Positions 52,463 through 62,191 of a stretch of 64,000 nucleotides of DNA are shown here, piece after piece. The DNA comes from CAVSUZ01 sp963791885 (lineage in GTDB: Bacteria; Pseudomonadota; Alphaproteobacteria; Acetobacterales; Acetobacteraceae): positions 2,170,001 through 2,234,000 of the forward strand of contig CAWBUL010000006.1 of NCBI GenBank assembly GCA_963791885.1, given 5' to 3'. The stretch's first letter is position 1; every line of letters begins with the position of its first letter. Made by a program: the position numbers and the translations under genes. The notes under the pieces are model-generated. The model was not told the origin of the DNA, ran no database searches, and saw only the letters and a program-made list of their open reading frames with translations.

Positions 52463-55400
52463 TCAGTCACCACCCATGGCAGCCGCCAGCTTGGGCATGC
52501 TGGCCCGCCGGCGAGGCATGATCGCGTGCTGCAGCCTGTCCAGATACAGGTAGATGACCGGTGTGGTATAGAGCGTCAGCACCTGACTGACCAGCAGCCC
52601 GCCGACCATGGCAAGGCCGAGGGGGCGGCGAAGCTCCGACCCGGCGCCGCTGGCGATCATCAGCGGCAAGCCGCTGAGCATCGCCGCCATGGTGGTCATC
52701 AGGATCGGCCTGAACCGGAGCAGACAGGCCTGTCGGATAGCCTCTAGCGGCGGCAGGCCGTCGTTGCGCTCGGCGTGGATGGCGAAGTCGACCATCATGA
52801 TGCCGTTCTTTTTCACAATGCCGATGAGCAGGATGATGCCGATCATGGCGATCACCGAGAGGTCGGTGCGGGCAATCATCAGCATCAGCAGCGCGCCAAC
52901 GCCGGCCGACGGAAGCGTGGACAGGATGGTCAGCGGCAGGATGTAGCTCTCATAAAGGATGCCGAGGATGATGTAGACCGCGATGACCGCAGCCGCGATC
53001 AGATAGGGTTCGCTGGCGAGTGACGACTGGAACGCCTGCGCGGATCCCTGGAACGATCCCTGCAACGAAATCGGCGCCCCAAGCTGGGTTCGCGCCTGTT
53101 GGATCGCCTGTACCGCGTCACCCAGCGCAGCGCCCGGCGCGAGGTTGAAGGAGATTGTCACCGCAGGGAATTGGCTCTGGTGATTCACGGCCAGCGGGGC
53201 AACGGGCTTGGTATCGATCGTCACGAGTTCCGACAACGGCACCGCCTGACCGTTCGGAGATTTCACGTAAAGCTGCCGCAGCGTATCCCAGTTGCCTTCA
53301 AGATTGGGAGGCACCTCCAGGATCACGTAATACGAATTGACCTGGGTGAAGTATTGCGTGACCTCACGCTGGCCGAACGCGTCGTACAGCGTGTCGTCAA
53401 TCTGCTGCGGCTGGATGTTGAAGCGCTGTGCAGCTTCACGGTTGATCGTCAGCGTGGCAGTGGTGCCGGCGATTTGCTGATCAGTGGCGACATCGCGAAG
53501 CTGCGGGATTTTCTTCATGGCATCCAGCATCTTCGGTGCCCAGGTGTTCAGTTCCGCCGAATCCGCGTCCTGCAGCGTGTACTGGAACATCGTACGCGCC
53601 AGGCGTCCACCGACATTGATATCCTGCGCGGGCTGCATGAAGACGCGAATGCCCGCGATGGAGTTAGCCTCCTTGGTCAGCCGCGTGATCACCTTCATCA
53701 CGCCGTCGTTCGGGCGCTTATTCCAGGGCTTCAACTGGATATACATCCGCCCGTCATTGCCCTGCTGCCCAGCGGTGCCGGCACCCACTTGGGCGGCATA
53801 GGACAGGACCGCCGGATCCTTCCCCACAATCGCGTTCATCTGCTCCTGCAGCTTCGCAATGTGCTGGAAGGAGGCGTCCTGCGGCCCCTCGGTGACGGCG
53901 ATGATCAGGCCGATGTCCTCGGTCGGGAAGAATCCCTTCGGGATGGCTATGAAAAGCAGGGCCGAGGCGGTGACGGTGGCCACGAAAACCATCAGTGTGA
54001 CGAATCGGAAGCGCAGCGCGATATCCAGCGTTCGCCGGTAGAACCCGATCATGCCGTCGAACACGGCTTCCATCATCCGATAGGCGCGGCCGTGCTGCTT
54101 CGGCGGCGGGGCAAGAAAGCGCGAGCACATCATCGGGGTGAGTGTCAGCGAGACGAAGGCGGAGACCAGCACCGCGCAGGAGACCGTCACGGCAAATTCG
54201 CGGAACAGACGGCCGACGATGCCACCCATCAGCAAAAGGGGAATGAACACCGCGATCAGGGAGAAGCTGATGGACACGATGGTGAAGCCGATTTCGCTGG
54301 CCCCTTTCAGAGCGGCCTCCATCGGTTTCATGCCTTCTTCGATATGACGATAGATATTCTCCAGCATCACGATCGCATCGTCGATGACGAATCCCACCGC
54401 GATCGTAAGACCCATCAGCGACAGGTTATCGAGGCTGAATCCGAGCAGATACATCGCCGCCAGAGTGGCGGTGAGCGCCATGGGGACGGTGATGCTGGGA
54501 ATGACGGTCGCCCAGAAGTTGCGCAGAAACAGGAAGATCACCATCACGACCAGGGCGACGGATAGGCAGAGCGTAAACTCCACGTCATGGACCGAGGCGC
54601 GAATCACCAGAGTGCGGTCGGAGATGGTCCGCACATGGATCGCCGGCGGGACGCTCGCTTCCAACGGTGGCAGCGCGCGTTTCACCCCCTCGACCGTGGA
54701 GATCACGTTTGCCCCGGGCTGTTTGAAGACCAACAGCAGTACACCGCGCTTGCCGTTCTGCCAGGCGGCAAGCTCACGGTTCTGCGGACCCCGCACCGCC
54801 TGTCCAATATCCTTGATGCGAATGGGTGCGCCGTTCTTGTACGCCACGACGATGTTGTTGTACGGAGCGGAATCGGTGAGCTGATCGTTGTCGTAGATAG
54901 TGTAGGATTTGTCCGGTCCGTCGATGCTGCCCTTCGGGCTGTTGACGGACGCGTTGAGCAGCACGTTGCGTACGTCCTCGAGCGTCAGACCCATATAAGC
55001 GAGCTTGGCCGGATCGACCTGCACGCGGATAGCCGGCTTCTGCTGACCGCCGACCAGAACCTGCGCAACTCCGCTCAGCTTTGACAGATGCTGGGCAAGG
55101 ATGTTCTCCGCGTGGTCATCCACCGTCGTCAGCGGCAGCGTGTCGGACTGCACCGACAGGATCATGACGGGCGCATCGGCCGGATTGACTTTACGGATGG
55201 TCGGCTGGCTCGGCAGATTTTTGGGCAATTGCCCCTGCGCCGCGTTGATAGCTTCCAGCACGTCGGTGCTCGCCGCGTCGATGTTCCGGCTGAGGTCAAA
55301 TTGCAGCGTGATGGTGCTGGTGCCAAGCACGTTCATCGACGTCATCTGCGCCAAACCATCGATCTGGCTGAATTGGGTTTCCAGCGGCTCGGCGACGGAA

Positions 55401-55582
55401 GACGCCATCGTGTCGGGGCTGGCGCCGGGATACTGGGCGGTAACCGTGAGCGTGGGAAAGTCCACCTGCGGCAAGGGCGCGATCGGGAGCAGAGGAAACG
55501 CGACCAAGCCGACCAGGAAGATCGCCGCCATCAGCAGCGAAGTGCCGATGGGGCGGCGAATGAACGGGGTCGAAATGCTCAT
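52463..55582 (-). CDS. RND efflux permease (MdtB/AcrB-type)
   Basis: A 1039-residue inner-membrane pump starting MSISTPFIRRPIGTSLLMAA. It has the two large periplasmic halves of HAE1 exporters, the proton-relay paired Asp in AVGFVIDDAIVMLENIYRHI, and RSVPPAIHVRTI-type docking sequence. IAPLPQVDFPTLTVTAQYPG resembles MdtB/MdtC rather than AcrB. The partner is the adaptor gene that overlaps it by ATGA. No outer-membrane channel gene is adjacent. Confidence 0.93.
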   Translation of the reverse strand: MSISTPFIRRPIGTSLLMAAIFLVGLVAFPLLPIAPLPQVDFPTLTVTAQYPGASPDTMASSVAEPLETQFSQIDGLAQMTSMNVLGTSTITLQFDLSRNIDAASTDVLEAINAAQGQLPKNLPSQPTIRKVNPADAPVMILSVQSDTLPLTTVDDHAENILAQHLSKLSGVAQVLVGGQQKPAIRVQVDPAKLAYMGLTLEDVRNVLLNASVNSPKGSIDGPDKSYTIYDNDQLTDSAPYNNIVVAYKNGAPIRIKDIGQAVRGPQNRELAAWQNGKRGVLLLVFKQPGANVISTVEGVKRALPPLEASVPPAIHVRTISDRTLVIRASVHDVEFTLCLSVALVVMVIFLFLRNFWATVIPSITVPMALTATLAAMYLLGFSLDNLSLMGLTIAVGFVIDDAIVMLENIYRHIEEGMKPMEAALKGASEIGFTIVSISFSLIAVFIPLLLMGGIVGRLFREFAVTVSCAVLVSAFVSLTLTPMMCSRFLAPPPKQHGRAYRMMEAVFDGMIGFYRRTLDIALRFRFVTLMVFVATVTASALLFIAIPKGFFPTEDIGLIIAVTEGPQDASFQHIAKLQEQMNAIVGKDPAVLSYAAQVGAGTAGQQGNDGRMYIQLKPWNKRPNDGVMKVITRLTKEANSIAGIRVFMQPAQDINVGGRLARTMFQYTLQDADSAELNTWAPKMLDAMKKIPQLRDVATDQQIAGTTATLTINREAAQRFNIQPQQIDDTLYDAFGQREVTQYFTQVNSYYVILEVPPNLEGNWDTLRQLYVKSPNGQAVPLSELVTIDTKPVAPLAVNHQSQFPAVTISFNLAPGAALGDAVQAIQQARTQLGAPISLQGSFQGSAQAFQSSLASEPYLIAAAVIAVYIILGILYESYILPLTILSTLPSAGVGALLMLMIARTDLSVIAMIGIILLIGIVKKNGIMMVDFAIHAERNDGLPPLEAIRQACLLRFRPILMTTMAAMLSGLPLMIASGAGSELRRPLGLAMVGGLLVSQVLTLYTTPVIYLYLDRLQHAIMPRRRASMPKLAAAMGGD

Positions 55583-56718
55583 GAACGAGCGACCTGCTCG
55601 CCGTCGCCGACCGTCACGCGTGACCCTGGCTGGAGCCGCAGGGCACCCTCGGTCACCAGGGTTTCGTCGCCACTCAGGCCCTTGGTGACGACCGCAATCT
55701 GCGGCGTTTGGTAACCGATGGTGATGGGCTGCAGCGCGACGGTGTTGTCAGATTTGACAATGAATACGTACTGACCGTCGGGGCCGTTCTGCACCGCGGC
55801 CTGCGGGATGCTGACGGCATCATGCGCGGTTGCCACCTGCACGCGCGCGTCAATGAACTGGCCTGGCCAGAGCGCATTGTCCTTGTTGGGGAACTCGGCC
55901 TTGAGCTGAATTGTACCGGTAGACTGGTCTACCTGATTGTTCGGCGCGACGAGCGTGCCAGTATCAAGCTGGTGCGTACCATCGCTGGACAAAGCAACGA
56001 CGTTTACCGGGCCGTTTTTCAGCGCCTTGGCTATCTCCGGCAATTGCTCCTGCGGCACGGTGAACACCGCCGCAATTGGATGGTCCTGCATGACCGTGAT
56101 GATGCCCTGCGTGTCGGTGCTGTGCACCAGGTTGCCGGGATCCATCAGACGGAGTCCCACCCGCCCAGGAATGGGCGAGGTGATGTAAGAGAACGACAGG
56201 TTGAGCTGAGCCTGCTCGATTGAGGCCTCATCGCCCTGAATTTCCGCAGTATCCTGCGCGACCGCTGCCTGTTGTGTGTCGAGCTGCTGGCGCGATGCAA
56301 AGTCCTGCTTCGCAAGAGACGCGTAACGCTGCAGGTCCAGTTTGGCATTGGTTAACGCCGCCTCATCCTGCGCCTTCTTGGCCATCGCCTGATCGAGCGC
56401 GGCCTGATACGGACGGGGGTCGATGACGGCGACCACGTCACCCTGCTTCACCTCCTGCCCTTCCTTCACCGGAACCTGCATCAGCGTTCCGTCCACGCGG
56501 GAATGGATGGTCACCGCGTTGAATGCCTGTATCGCGCCGATGCCCTGGACGTATTCGGGTACGTCGCCTCGTTGCGCTTTGGTCACCTGCACCGGGACCG
56601 CGGGCGCGGGCTGTGGGGATGTTGTCTGTGCGCGCGTATTTGAACCAAACAGCCAGACGGATAGAGCGACCGCACAGCAAACAGCGGTTCCCGCCAGAAT
56701 GAACCGGCCTCGTCCCAT
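55579..56718 (-). CDS. RND periplasmic adaptor (MdtA/AcrA-type)
   Basis: A 379-residue membrane-fusion protein with an N-terminal anchor (FILAGTAVCCAVALSVWLFG). The lipoyl halves are VTIHSRVDGTLMQVPVKEGQ and NLSFSYITSPIPGRVGLRLM, separated by a coiled coil rich in Ala/Gln. The C-terminal beta-barrel includes FIDARVQVATAHDAVSIPQA. It lacks a lipobox Cys, as in MdtA. It is the first gene of the efflux operon; a promoter should lie within 56719-56864, but I could not fix one. Confidence 0.92.
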   Translation of the reverse strand: MGRGRFILAGTAVCCAVALSVWLFGSNTRAQTTSPQPAPAVPVQVTKAQRGDVPEYVQGIGAIQAFNAVTIHSRVDGTLMQVPVKEGQEVKQGDVVAVIDPRPYQAALDQAMAKKAQDEAALTNAKLDLQRYASLAKQDFASRQQLDTQQAAVAQDTAEIQGDEASIEQAQLNLSFSYITSPIPGRVGLRLMDPGNLVHSTDTQGIITVMQDHPIAAVFTVPQEQLPEIAKALKNGPVNVVALSSDGTHQLDTGTLVAPNNQVDQSTGTIQLKAEFPNKDNALWPGQFIDARVQVATAHDAVSIPQAAVQNGPDGQYVFIVKSDNTVALQPITIGYQTPQIAVVTKGLSGDETLVTEGALRLQPGSRVTVGDGEQVARS

Positions 56719-56864
56719 TGCGTCGATATCCGTTGCGTTATAGTTGAGCTTTGCCGCAGCGCAGCAGAAGGCAGGCTGGAGGTAAGAGCGGTCAGGCTCT
56801 TTGGCCAGGGCGCAGCGGGTTGGAATCCCCCATTGTGCTGTAAAGAACTGTTACCCCTCGGGGA

Positions 56865-57296
56865 TCAGCGGAACTCCGCCGTAACGCGAGGGATCATGGC
56901 TTCGAGTAAACGGCACATGTCGCGTCCGGTTCTTCCGGGCGCTTCTTCCCACGGCACCGATGCGAAGCGGTCGAACTCTCGGAAACGGTGGCCGTTCCGA
57001 ACGAAATACGATTCGCAGTGTAGCGCTGCCGGATCGGGCATGATGGTCATTCGCAACATGAATAGTGCGAGGTCCTTACCAGGACGATAGCGGTGCAGGC
57101 CGTAGTCAATCAGCGCGTCAAATTCTGCGCGCAAGCCCGTTTCTTCGTGCAGTTCACGGATGGCGGCATCGCGGAACGGTTCGTTCGGATCGGCGATCCC
57201 TTTGGGAATGTCCCAGCGGGGCGACAGCGTGGCGTGACCCATCAGCAAGTGCGTGCCGTCGGTGACCAGCACGCCGCAACTGGTCAGGCGAGGCAA
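56865..57296 (-). CDS. Nudix hydrolase
   Basis: The Nudix box is complete (GIADPNEPFRDAAIREL then HEETGL), preceded by SCGVLVTDGTHLLMGHATLS and WDIPKG. The enzyme hydrolyses a nucleoside diphosphate linked to another group, substrate unknown. The start is uncertain: I chose a TTG at 57296 with a GGAGCG-like site, giving 143 residues. A longer frame reaches back into the prephenate dehydratase gene but looks non-coding there. Confidence 0.8.
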   Translation of the reverse strand: MPRLTSCGVLVTDGTHLLMGHATLSPRWDIPKGIADPNEPFRDAAIRELHEETGLRAEFDALIDYGLHRYRPGKDLALFMLRMTIMPDPAALHCESYFVRNGHRFREFDRFASVPWEEAPGRTGRDMCRLLEAMIPRVTAEFR

Positions 57297-57408
57297 ACCG
57301 TCGCTCCGAGGCGCCGATTCCAGGCGAACCGACAAGCGCGGATCACAGCGCAATTTCGGGTGGCGGTGGAGAGACGGATCGCCATCACACGCATACGCCT
57401 GAACGGAG

Positions 57409-58248
57409 CTAATCAGCCTCCTGCTGCACCCGTTGGGGTGAAGCGGGATAGACGCCGAGAATGCGCACGTCGGTGGAGAAGAACGACAGCTCCTCCAGCG
57501 CTCGGCGAAGCGCGGGCTGTTCGGGATGACCTTCGACGTCGGAGAGGAACTGCGTGGCAACGAAAGCGCCGCCGAGCATGTAACTCTCCAGCTTCGTCAT
57601 GTTGACGCCGTTGGTGGCGAACCCGCCGAGCGCTTTGTACAGCGCGGCAGGCACGTTCCTTACGCGGAAGACAAACGTGGTCATGAGATTCGGCGTGACG
57701 GGTTCCGGGGTCCGCGCGCGCCGCGTCATGACATAGAAGCGGGTGGTGTTGTGGGGCGCGTCCTCGACGTTCGATTCCAGGATGTTCAGGCCGTAGATCT
57801 CGGCGGCGAGGGATGACGCGATGGCGGCTTCCTCCGGCCGGTTCCAATCCGCGACCAGTTTGGCGGCGCCGGCCGTGTCTGCCTCGATGACCGGTTGCAG
57901 GCCGAGCCGGCGCAGATAGTGCCGCACCTGACCCAACGCGACGGCGTGGGAATGGGCCCGCTTCAGCCCCTCCCGCGCGGCTCCCATCGGCGCGAGCAGA
58001 CAGTGTTCGACGCGCTGGAAGTGCTCGCCCACGATGAGCAGGCCGGATTCGGGGAGCAGGTGGTGCATGTCCGGAACGCGGCCCGAGAGGGAGTTCTCGC
58101 ACGGAAGCATGGCGAGTTGCGCCTTTCCGTCGCGGACGGATTCGATCACTGCCTCGAAGCTGGGACAGGGGAGCGTCTCCATCCCCGGATAGGCGGTCCG
58201 GCAGGCGAGGTCCGAATAGGCGCCGGGAATTCCTTGAAATGCGATCAT
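57409..58248 (-). CDS. pheA: Prephenate dehydratase
   Basis: A 279-residue monofunctional enzyme of phenylalanine synthesis. It starts MIAFQGIPGAYSDLACRTAY, with LAMLPCENSLSGRVPDMHHL and the catalytic Thr in APHNTTRFYVMTRRA. The C-terminal ACT domain (TTFVFRVRNVPAALYKALGG, NGVNMTKLESYMLGG) binds phenylalanine for feedback inhibition. It has no chorismate mutase domain. The start overlaps the kdsB stop (ATGA). Confidence 0.95.
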   Translation of the reverse strand: MIAFQGIPGAYSDLACRTAYPGMETLPCPSFEAVIESVRDGKAQLAMLPCENSLSGRVPDMHHLLPESGLLIVGEHFQRVEHCLLAPMGAAREGLKRAHSHAVALGQVRHYLRRLGLQPVIEADTAGAAKLVADWNRPEEAAIASSLAAEIYGLNILESNVEDAPHNTTRFYVMTRRARTPEPVTPNLMTTFVFRVRNVPAALYKALGGFATNGVNMTKLESYMLGGAFVATQFLSDVEGHPEQPALRRALEELSFFSTDVRILGVYPASPQRVQQEAD

Positions 58249-58973
58249 GCCAGCAGCTCCCGCGCGCGTTCCAGGTCCTCAGGCGTATCCACGCCGAACA
58301 GGCCGTGCGCCACGCGCGCGACGCCGATGCGCATGCCGGCTTCGATCGCACGGAGCTGCTCCAACTGCTCGCGGCGCTCCAGCCGTGTGGGAGGCAGCGC
58401 GACGAAGCGGGCGAGAGCAGGCCGGCGATAGGCGTAGATGCCGACATGGTGCCAGAGCGGGCCCTCACCCCAAGGGACGGGCGAGCGAGAGAAGTAGATT
58501 GCGCGCGCGGTGTCGGCGTCGTCCTCAAACACGCAAGCGGCCTTTACGAAGGAGGCTGTGTTGGCCTCAGTGAAGGACGCGATCGGTGCAACGACGGTGC
58601 CGATGTCGATCGCACTGTCCTGCAGGGGGCGGATGGCGGCGCGGATCTGTTCGGCGGAGACGGTGGGTACGTCGCCTTGCAGGTTGACCACCACGTCATG
58701 CTCCCCGCGCGGATCGGCATTTGCCAGTGCGGCGTGAACGCGATCGGAGCCGCTGGGGAGGTTGGGCGGTGTCATCACCGCCTGACCGCCGGCGCGATGT
58801 ACGACCTCCGCGATCTCGGCTTCGCCGCACGCAACCAGCACCGGGCCAACCCCTGCCTGCATGGCGCGCTGCCAGACATGAACGATCATCGGACGGCCGT
58901 GAATGTCGGCCAGCGGCTTGCCCGGCAGGCGCGCGGATGCCATCCGGGCGGGGATAACAATGATGGGGTTCAC
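58245..58973 (-). CDS. kdsB: CMP-KDO synthetase (3-deoxy-manno-octulosonate cytidylyltransferase)
   Basis: A 242-residue cytidylyltransferase. The nucleotide-binding start is IIVIPARMASARLPGKPLAD. DVVVNLQGDVPTVSAEQI carries the metal Asp. FSRSPVPWGEGPLWHHVGIY and LERREQLEQLRAIEAGMRIG complete the family pattern. It activates KDO for lipopolysaccharide core synthesis. The GTG at 58973 is chosen because the family motif begins directly after it. Confidence 0.94.
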   Translation of the reverse strand: MNPIIVIPARMASARLPGKPLADIHGRPMIVHVWQRAMQAGVGPVLVACGEAEIAEVVHRAGGQAVMTPPNLPSGSDRVHAALANADPRGEHDVVVNLQGDVPTVSAEQIRAAIRPLQDSAIDIGTVVAPIASFTEANTASFVKAACVFEDDADTARAIYFSRSPVPWGEGPLWHHVGIYAYRRPALARFVALPPTRLERREQLEQLRAIEAGMRIGVARVAHGLFGVDTPEDLERARELLA

Positions 58974-59086
58974 CGGCCCGACTTTAGGAACGCGCGGGAC
59001 GACACGCAACGCGCCGGACCGGCTTGCCTGTGCTGCTTATTCAGGGCAATTGGCTTCGCGGCAGGACGGCGGAGAAGACGCGGCGC

Positions 59087-59740
59087 ATGGACAGTATGGA
59101 CGTCAACAAGGCGATTGCGGCGGTGCTGGTCGCCGGGATCGCCTTCTTCGTGACGGGGCTGCTGGGCGACAACTTCATCTTCGACGTGCCCCCCGCCAAG
59201 CCGCCGATCGACATCCCGATCCTGCAGGCGACCTCTCCCGGTGGTCCGGAAACTCCGGCGGCTCTGCCACCGGTCGCTCCGCTGCTTGCGTCGGCCAATG
59301 TGCAGAAGGGCGAGCAGTTCGCGAGCCAGGTGTGTGCCGCGTGCCACACATTCAACAAGGGCGGACACCCGATCATCGGTCCCAACCTGTATGGCATCGT
59401 CGGCTCGCCGCACGACCATGAAGCCGGGTTCGACTATTCGCCGGCGATGGAGAAGTACAAGGGCCAGCCTTGGACGTATGAGGCCCTGAATAAGTGGCTG
59501 GATGATCCGCAAACCTACGCTCCTGGGACGCGGATGACGTACACCGGCATCAAGAACAACCAGACGCGGGCAGACGTGATCGACTACCTGCACACGCTGG
59601 CGGACCATCCGGAGCCGTTGCCGAAGCCCGAGGCCGCGGCTCCGGCTGCCGCGCCAGCTGCGGCCCCTCATGCCGGGACGGCCCCGCCGCCCGCACCGGC
59701 TGCTGCCGCCCCAGTACCGGCTGCTGCGGCCAAGCCGTGA
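59087..59740 (+). CDS. Membrane-anchored class I cytochrome c
   Basis: A 217-residue protein with an N-terminal anchor (IAAVLVAGIAFFVTGLLGDN). The haem site is QVCAACHTFNKGGHPIIGPN, and the distal Met is in PGTRMTYTGIKNNQ. The fold matches c552/CycM-type cytochromes that connect the bc1 complex to oxidases. The C-terminal 40 residues are a low-complexity Ala/Pro tail. The stop overlaps the next gene's GTG. Confidence 0.92.
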   Translation: MDSMDVNKAIAAVLVAGIAFFVTGLLGDNFIFDVPPAKPPIDIPILQATSPGGPETPAALPPVAPLLASANVQKGEQFASQVCAACHTFNKGGHPIIGPNLYGIVGSPHDHEAGFDYSPAMEKYKGQPWTYEALNKWLDDPQTYAPGTRMTYTGIKNNQTRADVIDYLHTLADHPEPLPKPEAAAPAAAPAAAPHAGTAPPPAPAAAAPVPAAAAKP

Positions 59741-60516
59741 TCGATCCCGCGCTGGTCGCCGCGGCGGAAGCTGCCGCCGACGTTGCCGGCGCGGTGATCC
59801 GACCGTTCTTCCGCGCGGGGATCGGGCAGGAGCTGAAGGCTGACCGGACGCCGGTGACGATCGCGGACCGCTCGGCGGAGCAGGCGATGCGGGCGGTGTT
59901 GGCAGAGCGTTTCCCAGGGCATGGGATCCAGGGTGAGGAGTTCGGCACAGACCGGGCGGAGGCACCTCTGCACTGGGTGCTGGACCCGATCGACGGCACC
60001 AAAGCGTTCATCACCGGACGGCCGGAGTTCGGCACGCTGATCGCCCTGCTGGATCAGGGGCGGCCGGTGCTGGGAGTAATCGACCAGCCGGTGACCGGCG
60101 AGCGCTGGATTGGCGTGGCGGGGCAGGTGACTCGGTTCCGCGGCCCTCTGGGCGGGCAGGCCGGGTGCCGGGCGTGTGCATTGCTGGAGGAGGCCGAACA
60201 GTCCTGCACCGGGCCGGCTCTGCTGGGTGATGACCGACCTCGGTGGGAGGGGCTGGCGAAGCGGGTGCGGCGCGTCTCCTGGGGCGGGGACTGCTACGCG
60301 TATGGGCTGCTCGCGCTGGGGCAGATCGACGTGATCGCTGAGTCGCAGATGAAGGTCTGGGACTGGGCCGCGCTGGTGCCGGTGATCGAGGGCGCGGGCG
60401 GCCGGGTGACGGACTGGGACGGGCGGCCCTTGCACGCGGACGGGGACGGTCGAGTGCTGGCGGTGGGCGATCCGGTGTTGCTCGGGCCGGCGGTGGCGGC
60501 GCTTGGGCACGAATGA
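59737..60516 (+). CDS. hisN: Inositol monophosphatase family phosphatase, histidinol-phosphatase (HisN) type
   Basis: A 259-residue metal-dependent phosphatase. ADRTPVTIADRSAEQAMRAV and FPGHGIQGEEFGTD bind the first metal. HWVLDPIDGTKAFITGRPEF is the signature. The C-terminal AESQMKVWDWAALVPVIEGA supplies the last Asp. The PIDGTKAFITG variant is typical of HisN, which dephosphorylates histidinol phosphate, though inositol phosphatase cannot be excluded. The GTG at 59737 overlaps the cytochrome stop. Confidence 0.85.
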   Translation: MIDPALVAAAEAAADVAGAVIRPFFRAGIGQELKADRTPVTIADRSAEQAMRAVLAERFPGHGIQGEEFGTDRAEAPLHWVLDPIDGTKAFITGRPEFGTLIALLDQGRPVLGVIDQPVTGERWIGVAGQVTRFRGPLGGQAGCRACALLEEAEQSCTGPALLGDDRPRWEGLAKRVRRVSWGGDCYAYGLLALGQIDVIAESQMKVWDWAALVPVIEGAGGRVTDWDGRPLHADGDGRVLAVGDPVLLGPAVAALGHE

Positions 60517-60772
60517 AACGATAGCCGCATCGCGTTCACAAACCGGCGAGCACGAAGCCCGTCCTGTCAAATCTTTCAATTTGCAAAGCGTTCCGACGTG
60601 ACGCTGCTCAGCGCCGTGAGGCTCAAGCTCGGATGATTCTTCTTGTTGTCCACATTGCGCGGGTATAGTTTCTTTGCAAACATATACGTAACGTGATGCA
60701 GTGCGTCGGGTCGGCGCCACATCCATCATCAAGAGTGTTGGCACGTGCACTGCGAACATGGGGAGACTGCTC

Positions 60773-61594
60773 ATGCACTGCGTGATCAACGCCCTTGCGT
60801 GTGCGATCGGATTGGCTGCTGCTCTGGGGACCATGGGCGAGGCTAGAGCCACGCCCTTCAATGCGGCTGAGGCGGGCCTTGTTCTCGGTGATACCATTAT
60901 CGATTCGGACTTCGCGTTTCTGGCCCAATCATATGGCGCTTTTCCCGATACGATCGATTTTAGCATCACGGCAGGCACAACAAGCTTCACGTCTTCCATG
61001 TCGGGAACATATGGCGGGACAGCTCTCAGTATTAGTTATACGGGAGACCTGTCGGCCTATCCGGGGACGATCACCTGGGCCGGTTCCGGGTCTTATGGCG
61101 CAGACCTCTGGGCGAGCAGCGGGACCGCGACGTTCAGTTTTCCGACTGCTTCCACATTCCAGGAGCTGTATTCGTCCTCCTCCAGTGTGGGTTCGCATAC
61201 TGAAACCACTAGCCTGACAGTCACCGGGACGGATGAACCGGACGTGCTGTATACCGGAACGACTGGAACGGCGGTCGCAGACGGCGTGCAAGACTGCTAC
61301 GTGAACCTGTCGCTGCGTTTCCCTAATGGATTGCCTCCGAAAGTCGGTGATCCGACCCAGAACGATGGTGTGAAGGGCACAAAAGTTGGCAGGCTTTGCG
61401 TCGGTGACTTCGTCCTGACGACAGATAGGGTTAACTCTGTCATTCCGCCAAGCGGTCCTCCTTCGATGATCGTGGATGCCGGGACAGCGACGGTTACGTC
61501 GCAGGTCGTGCCTGAGCCGCCCGGGGCTCTGACGCTGCTGATCGGTTCTCTGGCGCTGCTGGGTGCCAGCGCGATGGGAAAGAGGCACCTGTAA
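60773..61594 (+). CDS. PEP-CTERM sorted exported protein
   Basis: A 273-residue protein. Its signal (VINALACAIGLAAALGTMGE then ARA) is followed by a Ser/Thr/Gly-rich beta-type domain. The C-terminus has the sorting signal VVPEPPGALTLLIGSLALLG and a basic tail (KRHL), recognised by exosortase. The start at 60773 has GGGGAG upstream; an ATG at 60758 is in frame. A TATAGT at 60664 with TTGTTG at 60643 is a possible weak promoter in the 256-base gap before it. The function is unknown; such proteins are often linked to exopolysaccharide. Confidence 0.8.
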   Translation: MHCVINALACAIGLAAALGTMGEARATPFNAAEAGLVLGDTIIDSDFAFLAQSYGAFPDTIDFSITAGTTSFTSSMSGTYGGTALSISYTGDLSAYPGTITWAGSGSYGADLWASSGTATFSFPTASTFQELYSSSSSVGSHTETTSLTVTGTDEPDVLYTGTTGTAVADGVQDCYVNLSLRFPNGLPPKVGDPTQNDGVKGTKVGRLCVGDFVLTTDRVNSVIPPSGPPSMIVDAGTATVTSQVVPEPPGALTLLIGSLALLGASAMGKRHL

Positions 61595-62191
61595 CTACTC
61601 CTCCAGCACCATTGGGATCACCGAGGCCAGCAGCAGTCCGCCCATGCTGACGTTGAAGATGCGGAAGGCTCGGTGCGAGCGCAGCAGCCGGCGGGCGCCG
61701 CTGCCGATCAGTGCCCAGGCGTAGAGCGACGGAATAGAGCAGATCAGAAAGACGACGGTGAGGCGGAGGAGTTCGAGGCTGAGCGGCTCGTCCGGGCGGA
61801 GGAAGGTGGTGGCGACGGCGAGGGCGATCATCCAGGCTTTCGGGTTGATCCATTGAAAGGCGGCGGCGCCGAAGAAGCCCATCAGGCGCCCTCGTTGCTC
61901 TCCGGGTTCGGGCGGTTTGGCGGTGGCGATCTTGTAGGCCAGCCACGCCATCCACATCGCGCCGAGGACTCGCATGGTGAGTGTTAGCGCCGGGATGGCG
62001 ATGAGCAGGCCGGCGATGCCGGCGGAGACGAGGTCGAGCATCAGGGCGAAGCCGACGGCGATGCCGATCATATGCGGCAGCGTCGCTCGGATGCCGTAAT
62101 TCGCCGCGGAGCTCGCGACCATCACGTTGTTCGGACCCGGCGTGATGTACATCACGAGGGCGAAGACGAAGAGCGGGATAAGATCTGTCAT
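61595..62191 (-). CDS. LysE family translocator
   Basis: A 198-residue exporter with about six helices, starting MTDLIPLFVFALVMYITPGP. NNVMVASSAANYGIRATLPH and WMAWLAYKIATAKPPEPGEQ are LysE/RhtB signatures. It exports amino acids or similar metabolites. It overlaps the upstream D-aminoacylase gene by ATGA, so the pair may release and export an amino acid. Its stop abuts that of the PEP-CTERM gene. Confidence 0.9.
   Translation of the reverse strand: MTDLIPLFVFALVMYITPGPNNVMVASSAANYGIRATLPHMIGIAVGFALMLDLVSAGIAGLLIAIPALTLTMRVLGAMWMAWLAYKIATAKPPEPGEQRGRLMGFFGAAAFQWINPKAWMIALAVATTFLRPDEPLSLELLRLTVVFLICSIPSLYAWALIGSGARRLLRSHRAFRIFNVSMGGLLLASVIPMVLEE

Noticed and set aside
53099..54565. 488-codon open frame on the plus strand
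   Set aside because: It is antisense to the RND permease gene, is rich in Arg/His/Asp/Gly with no recognisable domain, and the minus strand matches a known family over its full length.
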